Positions 27,166-39,904 of a stretch of 64,000 nt of DNA are shown here, in pieces. Position 1 is the first letter of the stretch. Each line of letters starts with the position of its first letter. Source of the DNA: Campylorhamphus procurvoides (lineage: Eukaryota > Chordata > Aves > Passeriformes > Dendrocolaptidae); the NCBI GenBank assembly GCA_013396655.1, contig WBMV01000270.1, positions 1,045,609-1,109,608 on the forward strand, given 5' to 3'. The notes beneath the pieces were generated by a model. That model was not told the origin of the DNA. It searched no databases and saw nothing but the letters and a program-made list of their open reading frames with translations. The position numbers were made by a program, and so were the translations under genes.

Positions 27166-28130
27166 AAGCAATGATTTAGCAATGTAAACACAACAACTGA
27201 AAAACAGAGATTCCAAGGATTCACTTGTATAAATAAAATGAGCAAAAGCTTCATGTGTTTCTGAGATACAGCAAAGTGTCCTGGGAAAATGTATTCTCAA
27301 ATATACTGTAAATGCTCAGTCATTAATTCTTCATCTTTTGTAAATGGGAAATGGGCCATATATGTGCTAGGACTCACTATACCATCAAGCAACCATGTCA
27401 AGAACAACTATTTTAAGTAGTAGGACCCAGTCATTCTTTTCCTAAACCAAGCATTCAGGACTGTTTCAGAAAACAAAGTCATATCCATTATAAGATGGGG
27501 GATTAAAGATCAGTGAAAAGTTGGCAATCATATTTAATAAAGAATCAGTCTAAGAAGCAGTTGTAACTGATATTTCCCTGTGGTGTGGATAATCAACAAG
27601 TTTTAAAGGCACTTACTGGCTCACTTTAATGAATTTATTTAAACAAATTATGGGAATAAAAGTAATTTCTTTCCTTATTGTTACACCTTCAACAAGCATG
27701 TTGGAAAATGGGACCAGGCACCTTTCAAACTGTGTTAAGTCCTCACAGACCAATAAATGGTCATTCATATTTGTCTAATTCCAATATATTCTGAAATAAT
27801 AAATCAAAAATGTTTTGAAATGTCAGTTATTTCTACTTTTTAAGATAAGCTGATCTGAATGCTGCTTTCAGCACATGCAGGAGTAATCAAACAGAAGGAT
27901 CCTGAAGTAGCAGAGAACAAGGATGAGGACACAGGTTTGATTAATTCCATAGTGGTGCCTCAGGACCACAAATAACAACAGAAGCTGCCTTAATAACTGT
28001 GTGGTATCAATGACACTAATTTTAGAAAAAGGAAACAATCCTCCTGATCACTACAGAAATAGTTGTGTTTTTCTGAAGAAGTGATGTCAGTACGAATGGG
28101 GAAGTGGTATGCAGGAGCTATCACTAGCTG
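27166..28130. other. Non-coding DNA, nothing recognised
   Basis: AT-rich sequence with no ORF, repeat or splice-bounded exon that I can support. Confidence 0.4.
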
Positions 28131-28265
28131 TCATAAATTCACAGAACCTTGTTGGTCAGAAGGAATTTCTAGAGGTCATCCAGTTCATCCTGTGCTCAGA
28201 GTCAGCTGTTTGGGGCCTCATTGCTTAAGTCGTCACCAGCTCCAAGGATAGACAGTCCACAGTTA
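28131..28265 (-). mobile_element. CR1 3'-end fragment, antisense
   Basis: The plus strand reads TTCACAGAACCTTGTTGGTC then TTTCTAGAGGTCATCCAGTT, a decayed CR1 tail complement followed by the 'ccaaggatagacagtccaca' equivalent of the usual 3' UTR text. Confidence 0.6.
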
Positions 28266-28681
28266 CACTGTTTGACAAATGTCTATACTCTTCATACTAG
28301 TTCTTTTAGGGTTCAGTGAGACCCCTGGACCTTTTAGCCAATGTAAATCATTACTTTTTGAGGGGCTGAGTCTTAATCTTCTTATTATAGAGCATAATAT
28401 CCCATTTGCTTTATTGGGTTTCAAGCTGTTAATGCTTGTTAATCCACCCTTAGGATCTTCTGTTGTCAATAGTTCCTCTAATTAGTAACATCCATTCAAA
28501 CTAATTCAAAGAGCAAAAGACCTGAAAAAAAAAATTCAGTCAATCAGAAATGTGTTGTGTTGGTCACTGTGGCTGTAAAAAGTGGACTAGTTTCTCTTTG
28601 TAGTTTCACATAAGTACTCTGGTATTCAGTTTTAGATTTATCCATCTCATCAAATCAGTTACATTTCTAAAAGCTATTGCT

Positions 28682-28768
28682 TATGGGACTTGGTGATCCT
28701 AGATGTCTTTTCCAACCTTGATGATCTTGGGTGTCTTTTCCAACCTTAACAATTCTATGATGCTATGT
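28682..28768 (+). mobile_element. CR1 3' tail with internal duplication
   Basis: The plus-strand CR1 tail ends CCAACCTTAACAATTCTATG. The preceding unit GATCYTRGRTGTCTTTTCCAACCTT occurs twice in tandem (28694-28720 and 28723-28747). Confidence 0.75.
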
Positions 28769-30353
28769 AACAATATAAACATTTCCCTTAGTCATCAGGA
28801 GATCCACATACAAAACTACACTATAAAAAAGGCAAATACGTTTTTTCAAGCCCTAGGAAAACTGTCCTTGTTTTTCCTCAGAGATGTTAATTCTATGTAA
28901 TTTTGAAAAGTTCCTGCAAGTATCCATTGACTACAATGATGTAATTACTTAGCACCTCTTCAAATTTCAAAGTTTGCAAGCAAACAATAGATTCTTACGT
29001 TCATTGAAGACATTTAATTTCATTTTTTGAATGTTTTGGCAAATTCTTGAGGAAATGTGTTTGGTGATTGCTGCAATTTGAAAGTGTATCTTCATCAGTA
29101 TCTACAGGCTACCACAGCGATGATCAAGGTCAAATAGATTTCACCCTTAAAGTTTTGCAGTAATTTCCTTTGTGAGTTCTTCTAGTTCTATCCACCTTTC
29201 CCCCACTTAAATATCTAAGTTAGCTAGTTCTAGACAGTGTGCCTGAAAAACTCCCTGGCTACAGCACACTGCCAGCCATGGCAGAACCACACCTATTAAA
29301 TGGCATTACATGCCTACATGGCATTCCTGGGCAGGGCCAGATAAGTATATGTTTTAAGGTAATTTTCCAGAACACAGTTTTTAAATTGTGCTTTAGTAAC
29401 CCCTGGAAATCCAGTCCCCTTGCTTTTACTGTCCATTTTAACTTGCTTGTGTTAAACAGAATTGTCTCAAGTTATGGTCCTACAAACAGCATGTGAACTG
29501 ACAATGTGCCAGGTCAAGACATTCTCTCTCTCTCTCCTATCCATGCTGCTGCTCTTTTCTGCCTGTCAGAGCTGCAATTATTCAAATCTCATTAGATGGA
29601 GTGGTGAAGACCCTGCCCCTACTTGGCCTTTCTGTGTTTCCTATGCTTTCATTTGTACTTTTCATTTTGCTGTTAGAGATAGACCAGCATGGCAATGAGG
29701 TCCAAACTGTTAATATATTTGCATGAAAAAAGGTGCTGGCTGGTATGATTTTTGTTCCCTTCTCTTACTTTTGTTTTCAGATTGACTCCTGCAGCACAGG
29801 TAGGGCTCAGAGTTACCACCTCAGCTGCTGCTTTTGTCTTTACAGCCCACTCTGAACTGTGGAAACCTTCACCCACACTTCTAATTGAGATTACGGGCAA
29901 AATTGTTGCCAGGAGATTGCAGAGGAATGATATAAAGAGGTGCAACCTTACTCAGAGGTGAGTTAATTTTAGAGGTATCTCAGTACCTGGCAGCACTGAC
30001 AGCACAGCACCAAAGGATTTTGCTGCTAATGGCCACGGTCTAGCTGCTAGGTCACTTGGTGTGTCTGCATCTGTGCTTAAGTGTCACCTTAAAGCACATG
30101 CCAGATTATGCATGAATCATGTGACAAGCTGTCTTCTAAAGGTCACCTGAGCCATTCAGAAATAAACAAATTCACTGTGGTGCATAAAAGAAACCAGCAC
30201 TTGTAAAATTGCTGAGTAACAAATACATCCATTCATGGTCATATTTCCAGCTCCCATATGTAAAAATGCAGCTCAGTGGGGATTTGATCCATGATATATC
30301 CATCCTGCATACTATGTTTATACAAGTAATAATAGCAATGAAAATAAATGTAC
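28769..30353. other. Non-coding DNA downstream of the isolated ABC exon
   Basis: If an ABC gene copy had been complete, the linker and TMD2 exons would be expected here and further left. None was recognised. A short CT dinucleotide run lies at 29526-29538. Confidence 0.45.
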
Positions 30354-30515
30354 CTGTGAGGTTGCAAGTGAATAACGTGGCTCCTTTTTCTCCATCAGCT
30401 CTGTGTGTGTTCCTGTTTCAACCACTGCGCCATGCACAATGCCCACTATTACTTCTGCAGTCTGAGCAGTAGAAAGCCAATGGGCAATAATAATAGTAGT
30501 TTGACCTTGCCTGAC
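30354..30515 (-). pseudogene. Isolated ABCB NBD1 C-terminal exon (H-loop exon)
   Basis: A 162-nt open exon, 54 codons, phase 0 to 0, with acceptor TTTGTTTACAG and donor GTACAT. It encodes VRQGQTTIIIAHWLSTAQTA and ends MEKKEPRYSLATSQ, clearly the exon that closes NBD1 in ABCB1/4/5/11-type genes; its length equals the family's usual 162 nt for this exon. The switch His is kept, but the next residue, nearly always Arg, is Trp (a CGG-to-TGG type change). The usual GLYYSLVT-like end is also altered. No Walker-bearing exon precedes it between here and 54 kb, and no linker or TMD2 exon follows down to position 1. It lies about 24 kb downstream of the intact ABCB stop on the same strand. Most likely it is a relic of a tandem ABCB copy or a duplicated stray exon; an exon of a gene with very long introns is less likely. 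Confidence 0.72.
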
Positions 30516-32697
30516 CTGTAAACAAAATACCAAACTGTAATTCATGTCCCCTGTTCCCGGATGGTTTGGAGTAATTCCTCCAATTTGTCTTACTGATACA
30601 GCTGTTACATCCCATTGATCTCATTTGCCAAATATCTGCATGATCCATGATTCTCTCACAACTGACTTAAAATACAACCTGCTCCTTTCCCTGGCAGGCT
30701 AGAGCCCGCTTTCTCTTTTATTGTGGCTTATTTTTCTGCTTCTGCTTTTCTTGGAGTATGTCTTTTAAAAATGTTTTTGAAAAGCCCAGCCATGAGGTAC
30801 AAAGTTGGGAGCATTTCCATAGAGACTGTATCACTGGTAAAGAACAAGTGTCTGCTTCAATTGTCACTAATTCTATTTGTATGATACTAGTTATTTGCCA
30901 CTGGTAAATGCTCCTCAGCATTATCTGTCTGAGTTTATAATTTGGTAATTTATGGAGGAAAGTTATTCACCTTACGTAAGCACAGATCCCATATATTAAG
31001 GAATAAACAAACATAAAGGTTAGTACCTGCAGCCTACCTCTATGCACAAAGAGGAGAGACAAAAAGACTTGTTTCAAAATGCATCTGACTCAGTTTTCCT
31101 CCTAGTGAACTGGAGTTAAACACTCCGAGCTGTTATCCTCTCCAGGGTGTTGCAGCCTCTCTGTTGGCTGTCACATGGTGGCAGCCCAGCCCCCAGGTAC
31201 ATGAGCCAAGTGGAAATCATTATTTCAGCGGTGGTGAAGTGGTAGAGATAAGAATATTGTCACAGAAGAACACTAGACAGGTTTTTGCCCTAAATGGGAA
31301 ATAATCCTTGTCCTTATTACAAACCTGTCATGGAAAATGATAACTGTCACTTTTGTCTTCTCTCTGAATTTAAATTTAAATGCATGACTGGAGAAAAGAG
31401 AAACAAGGGTTATATCAATGACAAAGCACTTAGTTTTCCTAGTCCAATGTTAGCTAGCACCTTGTTGCCTGTGTCTGGAGCAGATGCAGTATTGTCTAAT
31501 AAGAAATTTTTGAGACTGTACACTAACGCTCATTCAATAACCATTTCTGGTTTCTGACCCCTGATTTCTGTGAATTTCTTTCAGCCACAATGCTAGCATA
31601 TTTTGAAAAGAAGACTATAAGATCTTGTACTTTTTGCAATCTAAAAAAATTTTAATTTAATAGGACCTAACTGAGCATTAAGATTAATGGCAAGATCCCA
31701 TTTTATGCTGCTAAATTCAAGCTGCAAAGAAATTGGGTCTAAATTTAATGTTTTCTGCTATGTGACATTTCCTCCTAGAAACTGAGTATCAGTGCAAATC
31801 CACACTAGTTCCGTGTCTTCCCACTGACCTAACACATGAACAGGTTCCCTGGCGACAGCAGCAACAATTATGAGCCTCAAGTCACTTGGGTTCAGCACCT
31901 TGCTGAAGCAGGGCACTGGGCTTTCAAGAACAGCTTTTGAGAGCTGCAATCTCCATTTTTGACACAAGGTGGCTGCAGAAAATCATTGCTTGGGTTAAAT
32001 TCACAAGCACACGCACGAGCGCACACGCACACACCCCCCTCCTTCCCTCTGTATTTCACCGGATTTGAAGGGAGACAGATGTGACCCACCTGGGAGTGGA
32101 ATACAACCCCCTTCACCTCTCCGATGTCCGTCTAACTTTTTTGCTACATTCTCTCAGCCACTCTGTAGCTTTGGACTTTTTTCTTATCAGATTGTTGATC
32201 TTAATTTCTCTAATCTCAGTGTGCATCTCCATCTCTTGGTTTTCATTTCACTGAGTTTAGAGATAAGCTAAACTTTAGAAATAAACTGATTTATAGATAA
32301 TCACACAAAACTCCACTACATACATGAAAAAAACTTCCAGCTTCTATTCAATTTCAATCTTTGTGTAAATTGATTTTCAAGGAAGGAAGATATTTGAATA
32401 TTATAATAGGAGATCCACTAGGTTAACATAAACATTTTCTTCTCTTGCTTCAGTTACAACTTGTTCATCCATTTTATGATCTTTCATCTCTGAATCACAC
32501 TGATATATATAATGGGTCAAACTGATACCAGATTAATCAAGTCATTAGGTAATAGTTTGCCTGTTTTAGGTGGGTGCACAAATATGCCTGCAGGTAACAA
32601 CTAGAAAGTTGTTATATACATGCACATACACATGTATGTTCATATATATCAAGTGGTCACAGAGTGAACAGCTGCCTTGCGCGTTTTTATGGAAGAG

Positions 32698-32862
32698 CAC
32701 TGTTGTGGTTTGACCTTTGGCCAGCAGCAGGAAGTCCCTCCTGGGGCGGGCTATCATTGGCTCCATAGGACAGGGGAAGCTTCTAGCAGTTCTAACAGAA
32801 GCCATCCACAGAAACCCATGACAAAGACCCAGCACTGGGGCTTTGACTTGAGTGTATCTTGA
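32698..32862 (+). mobile_element. Possible LTR 5'-end fragment
   Basis: It begins TGTTGTGGTTTGACCTTTGG CCAGCAGCAG, resembling the TGTYRTGGTTT start shared by many passerine LTRs, and is locally GC-rich. No 3' LTR end, polyadenylation signal or target duplication was identified. Confidence 0.35.
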
Positions 32863-34136
32863 TAACAATAAGGTAATTCTCTAATATTTATCAGTTTAAC
32901 ATAACTAGATGTCATTATACAAAGTTTTACATTAGTTACATTGTAAACATCACTTTCATCTATAATCTTGCATTGACTAGCAAATCAAGCTTCAGTTATA
33001 CCTGTGAACATGATATCTACTTAGAAAAATTGTTTCAAATCTTTTGTCCTGTATGGTAGTCTACATTGTACTGGACCATGCGTGATTTTTTATGTGATTT
33101 TGCCTCTGTTTATCTATTTAGAAGATCCAAGTGAGAAGAGTTTATGAGCCTGGATGCAAGTTCCCTGTTTTGGGATTCACTTCCTTTACTGTTCACTCAG
33201 AAAGGGGAAATACTATAAATGAGTAATTTAAACAATAGGCACTTTCTACATTACTCCTGTAAAGGTACACGTCTTCTGTACCAAAGAGCTACAAGCATGA
33301 GGAATCACACCATATATAGGCAGTGCAATACAAAGTTTCAGACGGTTTTCCAAAGGCGTCTGGAATTGCCTGGGGATGAGCATAAGCTGTGTAGCAAATG
33401 GCAGCTACAGATCAGGTCAAGAGAAATATTAGTTCAACTGCAACTAATTTCCTGCTCGTTGCCATGGAACACTACTTTGCATGAGTCTATTTTTAACTTG
33501 GGTATTCTTCCTTTACTATGTTGTGATAGCTGCAGGCGTACTGTCTCCTGTTTATCAAAGCAAATGTTAACTTGGAAAAATGGACTTACTCAGATTGTAT
33601 ATAAAGGTAGAAATAATAATGTTGCCCTTTATTTTACAAGCAAAAATCATAGCAAAAGACATATTGAATGAACTGGTGCAAAACATTATGAGAGTAATGT
33701 CTTAGGGATTGATAAGAAAAACATAGAAAAAGACCATCTTCCTGCCATATCCTCTAGCAGATGTAACCTGTTGTGCTATCTATGCCAGGAAACCCCATTT
33801 TAAATCAGACTCCTCCAGCCAAGTTGCTGACTTGGCATGTGGTGGACAGGGGATCACTTGCAGTGATTCATCTTTTAGCCCTGAGACTTCACTAGTGACA
33901 GTAGTCAGTGGTCCCACAAGCACCGATGAGGCTGTCCTGTGACACTGTGAATTTGAGGGTTGAAGGATTCCTTGGAATCAGACTCTTGAGACCTTTTGCA
34001 CCTTCAGATTTGCATTTTCTTACCTCTGCATTTTACCTCTAGAAGCAAATAAAACCACACCACCACTCTACAGCATTGTTTTACAGAGTATGTTTATCCA
34101 AACCATGCTAGGAGGGCAGGTAACGCCCCCAGCTGA

Positions 34137-34172
34137 CACACCTCTGAGCTGACATGAACAGTCAGAGGTGTG
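34137..34172. repeat. Perfect 11-bp inverted repeat (hairpin)
   Basis: CACACCTCTGA at 34137-34147 pairs perfectly with TCAGAGGTGTG at 34162-34172 across a 14-base spacer. It could form a hairpin or be a dyad-symmetric binding site. No transcript context is known. Confidence 0.7.
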
Positions 34173-35459
34173 GCAGATGGGAAGGGTGTGAGTATAAAAA
34201 ATAGCAAACACTGCAGAGCAAGAAAAACTGGTACACCTCTCTAGTTTCAATTCTACCGCAAGGAAATAGGAATGGGATGAACTATCCAACAGAGAGATTA
34301 AAAAGTAGCTGAAGATGCTTCAGAACCATGACAAGAGGGTAAAGACTCTAGTCTTGAAAAATTTGCTTGAACTAGTTTTAGGGTGATTGACAACATGAAG
34401 TTAGCAATAGATGGGATGTTTTTTTAAAACTGAGAGGCAAATAGAATCCTTTACCAAACCTCATAGTCCGTTCCTCCATTGAGTATGTTAACTGAAACAG
34501 TTTATTATGAATTTTTATTCAGATTGGATTGAATATCCAATGAATTCAATTGGGCTATACAGATCAGGGATTGAATTTGAATTCTATTTGAATTTCTATT
34601 TAGAAGGAGCACAAGTTACCAAGAATTGAACAGCCTTAGGGCAAATATTCATCTCAAAATAAGATACTATAAGTGAACAAAGAACCTACAAGAAGGGAAA
34701 AAATGTATTTATCACCATAATTAGTTGCATTTTAGATGTCAGAATCATAAGGATGAAGTGAGAATTATGTCAAATCAAGCAGATTTGGATGCTGAAAAAA
34801 ATGAAACAACTATTAGGTAGTTCTCAAGACACAGAGAAAGAAAACGAAAGAAGCAGCAAGGCTGTTGTGTAATTGCCTCCACCGTGACTGCATTAGGCAT
34901 TACATAACTACTAAGTTATTACTTTGTCTCAGCTTTCCAGGAAGCTGATGATGTCATGTATGTGGGAAAGGAAGAATCACAAAGGGGTCAGACAGCACAG
35001 AAATGGAAATGACCATGGTGAGGGAGCTCGTGGGCTCAGCTTGGATAATCTCTGTTCCAGAAAGGAAATGGCATCTGTGATTCTGCCCAGAGGCAGCCAA
35101 TCTGAGATGTTCTAGGTGCATTGGAGGAATGTCACATGCTTTACTTGGAAGAAAACATATTATGATTCTTTTAGGATGTGAAGAAACTGATTAGAAATTA
35201 CTCAACCATCTTCTAGTCTTGTGTGAAAAGTTTAGGCAATCCTAAATTGATTTTACTGAATAAATGGTATGTGTGAGAGAAATCAAGGGAAAGTGTAATT
35301 TGTAATCAGTAATTAAATTTAATGAACTGTTCTCACATCAGCAAAAACTGAATTGTAAATCACCAGGTTAGATAAAGAGAACCTTTCATTGTGTAACTGA
35401 GGATTTATTGAAAGTTTCTGATGCAAATTTTCTGTGTTAGCCCAAGGATGAATAGGACC

Positions 35460-38142
35460 TGAAATGTTTCTACACTAATGCATGCAGCATGGAGAACAAA
35501 CAAGAGTAGCTTGAAGCTTTGTGCCAATCCCAGGGATTTGACATCACTGGCATTAGTGAAACCTGGTGGGATAAATCCTGTGGCTGGATTGCCCTGTTGG
35601 ATAGTTACAGGCTCTCCAGGAGAGATAGTCAGGGCAGAAAAGGTGAGGGGTTTCACTGTGTGTAATAGAAGGATTAGAATATATGGAGCTCACATCTGGC
35701 ACTGGCACAGTTGGGAGCCTCTGGGTAAGAATCAAGGGGCAAACAAATAAAGTGGATGTCATTGTGGGAGTCTGCTATAGACCTCCTGGCCAGGATGATG
35801 CTGCTGACAAATTATTCTTTCAGGAACTAAAGGACACCTCCAAGTCAACTGCCTTATGGGTGTCCTTATGGGTGACTTCAACTTGTCAGAAATTAATGGA
35901 ACATCACACAGCTGGTACAAGCTGGGCCAGAAGATTCCTAAAAAACCTGGATGACAACTTTATGGAACACGTCCTAAGGGTGCTGACTTGGAAAGATGGC
36001 CTCCTCGGTCTGCTGCTTGTCAACAGAGTGGATCTCATGAAGACTTCAGGTTGCTAGGGAATTATTAAGTAAGGTCCCTTGGGAAAATGTTTTTGCAGAT
36101 GCTGGGATCCATTAATTCTGTTCACCTTTTAAACATCACCTCCTAAGTGCAAAGAAGCAAGCAATTCCCAAATGCTGGAAATCAAATAAGTGAGGCAGAA
36201 GGCCAGCTTGGCTGAACAGGAATCTTCTCTTGGAAATAAGGCAAAAAAGGAAGGTGTATGCTCAGTAGAAGCAAGGTCAAGGACATGGGAAGAATTCAAG
36301 AGATGCTGCTTGCCACTGCAGGGAGAAAATGCATGCAGCCAAAGCTCAACTGGAGTCGGGCATTAAAAAGTTTTTTCAAATACAGTAATGACAATAGGCA
36401 GTATAGAAATATCATTGGCCCATTACAGGATGAGGATGGTCACCTCACAGCGGGGACAGAGACAAGGCTGAGGTGTTTAATGCTTTCTTTGCCTCTGTCT
36501 TCAACACGGATGATGGACCAAGGGGGTCTCAATGTCCTGAGCTGGACAACCATGACAGCAAGAATGATCCAATCCCAGTTGACTCTGAAATTGTGTGGGA
36601 TCTGCTGCTCCAGCTATACCCCTATAAATCTATGGGGCCTGATGGGCTTCTTCCCAGAATCCTCAAATAGCTGGCTGACGTCATCACAAAATCTCTCTTG
36701 ATGATTTTTGAGTGATCTTGGGAATCTGGAGAGGTCCCAGTTGACTGGAAGCTGGCAAATATAGCCCCAGATTTCAAGAAGGGCAGAAAGGAGGATGCCA
36801 GAATCTACAGGCCTGTCAGTCTCACTTCAGCGCCTGGTGAAGTTATGGAGAGGATTATTCTGGGAAGTGTGGAAAAACACCTGAAAGACAGCACTGTCAT
36901 TGGTCACTACCAGCACCACTTCATGAGAGGAAAGTCCTGCTTATCAAACCCAATTTCCTTTTGTGACAAGGTAACCCAACTGGTTGATCAAGGGAAGCCA
37001 GTTGATATAATCTTTTTGAACTTTAGTACAGCTTTTGAAACAGTCTCCCCCAGTATCATTCTGGACAAACTGTCCAGCCCACAGCTGGATAAACATCATG
37101 TGGTGGGTGAGCAATTGGCTCATGGATTGAGCACAGAGGGTAACAGTGAATGGGGTCACATGAGGCTGGTGACCTGTCACTAGTGGGGTTCTGCAGGGCT
37201 CCATTTTGGGCCCTGTGCTCTTCATCATTGTCATAAATGACTTGGACACAGGACTGGAAGGAACATTAAGTAAGTTTGCAGATGACACAAAAGTGGGAGG
37301 AGCTGTTGACTCCCTAGAAGGCAGGGAGGCCCTACAGAGAGACCTCAACAAATTAGAGGACTGGGCAATTACCAACCATTTGAAGTTCAACAAGGGAAAA
37401 TGCCAGATTCTGCACCTGGGAAGGGGCAACCCTGGATGTTTGTACAGAATGGGGAATAAGATGATGGAAAGCAGTGTATGGACAGTAAGTTTAATCTGAG
37501 TCAGCAGTGCCCTGGCAGCCAGGAGGGCCAACTGTGTCCTGGGGGGCATCAGGCAAAGCATCACCAGCCAATCGAGGGAGGGGATTGTCCCGCTCTGCTC
37601 TGCACTGGGGTGGCCTCGCCTTGAATATTGGGTGCACGTTTGGGCACTGTGATATAAGAATGATATTCAGCTATTAGAAAGTGTCCAGAGGAGAGCAATG
37701 AAGATGGTGAAGGGCCTTGAGAGGAAGCCTTATGAGGAGCAGCTGAAGTCACATGGTCTGTTCATCCTGGAGAATAGGAGACTGAGGGGAGATTGTATTG
37801 CAGTTACAACTTCCTCATGAAGGGAAGAGGAGGGGCAAGCACTGATCTCTTCTCTGTGGTGACCAATGACAGGACCTGAAAGAATGGCCTGAAGCCATGC
37901 CAGAAGAAGTTCAGGTTGGATGTTAGGAAATGGTTCTTCACTCAGTTGGAAACTGAAACAGGATCCCCAAGGAAGTAGTCACAGCACCAAGCCTGACAGA
38001 GTTCAAGAAGTGTTTGGATTATACTCTCAGGCACATGGTGTGTCTCTTGGGGATAGTCCTGTGCAGGGTCAGGAGTTGGAGTTGATGATTCTTGTGGATC
38101 CTTCCAATTCAGCATATTCTGTGATTATGTGATTCTGTGACC
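35460..38142 (+). mobile_element. Longest CR1 LINE copy: endonuclease and RT remnants plus 3' end
   Basis: About 2.7 kb. It starts inside the endonuclease (an LNARSMGNKQ..-like segment near 35475-35510 and a VGVCYRPPGQDDA segment near 35767-35805) and proceeds through the RT: NAFFASVFNTDDGP near 36480; YKSMGPDGLLP near 36625-36660; then FADDTKVGGAVDS near 37277-37315, which holds the catalytic Asp-Asp pair. It ends with the 3' UTR and tail TTCTGTGATTATGTGATTCT. Several frameshifts and stops (for example between 36057 and 36258) break the ORF, so it is inactive. The 5' UTR and ORF1 are absent. Confidence 0.92.
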
Positions 38143-38487
38143 TGGTAATCCATAAAAACCCCCATTTTTACTGGTGTAATACAAGGATTGACCACCACCA
38201 TCACCATATTCCAGTCACAGTACATCTCAGAACTAAATCTATAACTCCTTTAAATTCAGATAGTGTATTATAGTGTATTGAGTTCTTGGTTAAGACTAGT
38301 GATTCATGTCATTATTCTTGGATATAAAGCAAAAGCTCAGACCAGAAATTATTTCATTGGTGCCTTTACCAGGTATTAGAGCACCTGTAGGTGCTCATAA
38401 ATGGCACAACTCACGTGAAGTGTAAAGCACACAACCCAAGTTTCAAAGAGCTGTGGTTAGAAACAGACTCTTTTGAAAAATGTTTCT

Positions 38488-38655
38488 ATTTGAAGTGGTG
38501 GAGTCACCATCCTGAAAATATTCAAAAAGAAGTGTGGATATGACACTTGAGGACATGGTTTAATGGTGGACGCGGTGGTGATGCTAGATTGACAGTTGGA
38601 CTAGATGATCTTAAAGGTCTTTTCCAGTCTTTACAATTCTATGAAAATTCTGTAA
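38488..38655 (+). mobile_element. CR1 3'-end fragment
   Basis: A plus-strand CR1 3' UTR scrap with GTGGTGGAGTCACCATCCTG, then TTGGACTAGATGATCTTAAA and the tail TCTTTACAATTCTATG. It lies about 350 bp past the larger CR1 and appears to be a separate insertion. Confidence 0.85.
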
Positions 38656-39900
38656 ATAACTTTAAAAACTTGGGGTTTTTTTGTTTGAAATGAGGAACCT
38701 ACTTACCCACTTTTATGTATTTGCAATTAAATAAATACTACTACATATTAATGATACACTTGTATCATGTGATATATTAAATGCATTGAATGCATCTTTA
38801 TATTATATTTATACACCATGTATGTATTATAAAATTAATATTTTCTTCTGGCTGGCTATATATGTTTCTGCAGAAAGAGTGCAGAGATTTGGGTCAGAAT
38901 ATGGTATTTTCTTCATGAACTAATTAAATCCTTGATTTTAGAGTGTAACTTGTATAAAAAAAATTGTAATCTATTTTTCCATGTTGTTTTATTTGTAGCC
39001 ACATGCTTACCAGCTTGCTTTAGGCTTATGAGCATTGTTGTCTTTTTACACTTTTCCTCAAAGTACTAGGAAATTATATTTATTTTCTGAACAGATTCCA
39101 CCCAGACCTTTCCTTTCCCCAAGATTAATAGTCTTGACTCCTATAACATTTCAGAATTCTGCCAACTCTCTAATCAATGTGTTGAAAGGATTTTCCTATT
39201 AGTGACTCATCTGTGTTTCTTGGTGAGATGTTTGAACCTGAACATATAATCAATAGTTTGCCAAAACATAAGGTTAGTGGGATATCTTCTAAATTTTATA
39301 TGGAAGATTTCTGGATTCATACCTTTTTTTCCCCCCCCTACACCTTAGTGAATTTACAAGAAAATTCTGATGGAAATAGACATTCCCATGTTGCCAAAGT
39401 GAATATAAAACTTATGACCATGTGCTCTAAAAATAAGCTTCCTACTTTATAATAAATTCGAGATGATGGGGCAAATGTGCTGGAGGACAGCATGAAGCTT
39501 GGAGCAGGAAGATGTTTTATGAAACAATATAATAATTTATTTTTAGATGACAAGCCTTTTCTTTACAGAATCACAAAAGTTGCTGTACTTGGATTAAGGA
39601 AGGATGTGATAAGTTTTGGAATAGATTTTTTATTTAGAACTTTTCTCCTGCAGTTTGCTTTGATCTTAGCAAGACACATGGGTGAGCATTACTAGAGGGG
39701 GACCATGTGTCTCAATCCTATAAAACAACATTCTTTGGAGGACATATTGGAAAAAACTAAAGAATCAAAAAATTACAGAAAGCTGCATGTCCATCTCTCC
39801 TTGCTGTAATGTCCATCTTCAAGCAACCAGTGTTAGGTGTCAGTGTCTGTCAGGACTTTGTTTTAGGGACAAAACCACAGATAAAGACTTCTTCCCATGT
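38656..39900. other. AT-rich DNA, nothing recognised
   Basis: TA-rich sequence with many ATAT/TATAT runs near 38740-38840. No exon or repeat family was recognised. Confidence 0.4.
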
Positions 39901-39904
39901 CCAA

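Larger units (their letters stand above)
30516..35455. other. Mostly unclassified DNA, with CA-rich and LTR-like scraps
   Basis: No ABC exon precedes the isolated exon within this stretch. A CA/CG-rich simple tract lies at 32007-32040. A short segment at 32698-32800 starts TGTTGTGGTTTGACCTTTGG, like the 5' end of songbird LTRs, but ends indistinctly. An inverted repeat lies at 34137-34172. The 150-codon plus ORF at 33219-33671 has no recognisable protein. Confidence 0.4.

Noticed and set aside
33219..33671. 150-codon plus-strand ORF
   Set aside because: No recognisable domain, no splice-bounded structure and biased AT-rich codons; consistent with chance.
36944..37564. 206-codon minus-strand ORF, the longest in the window
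   Set aside because: It is exactly antisense to the RT region of the plus-strand CR1 LINE, so it is a shadow of a repeat.
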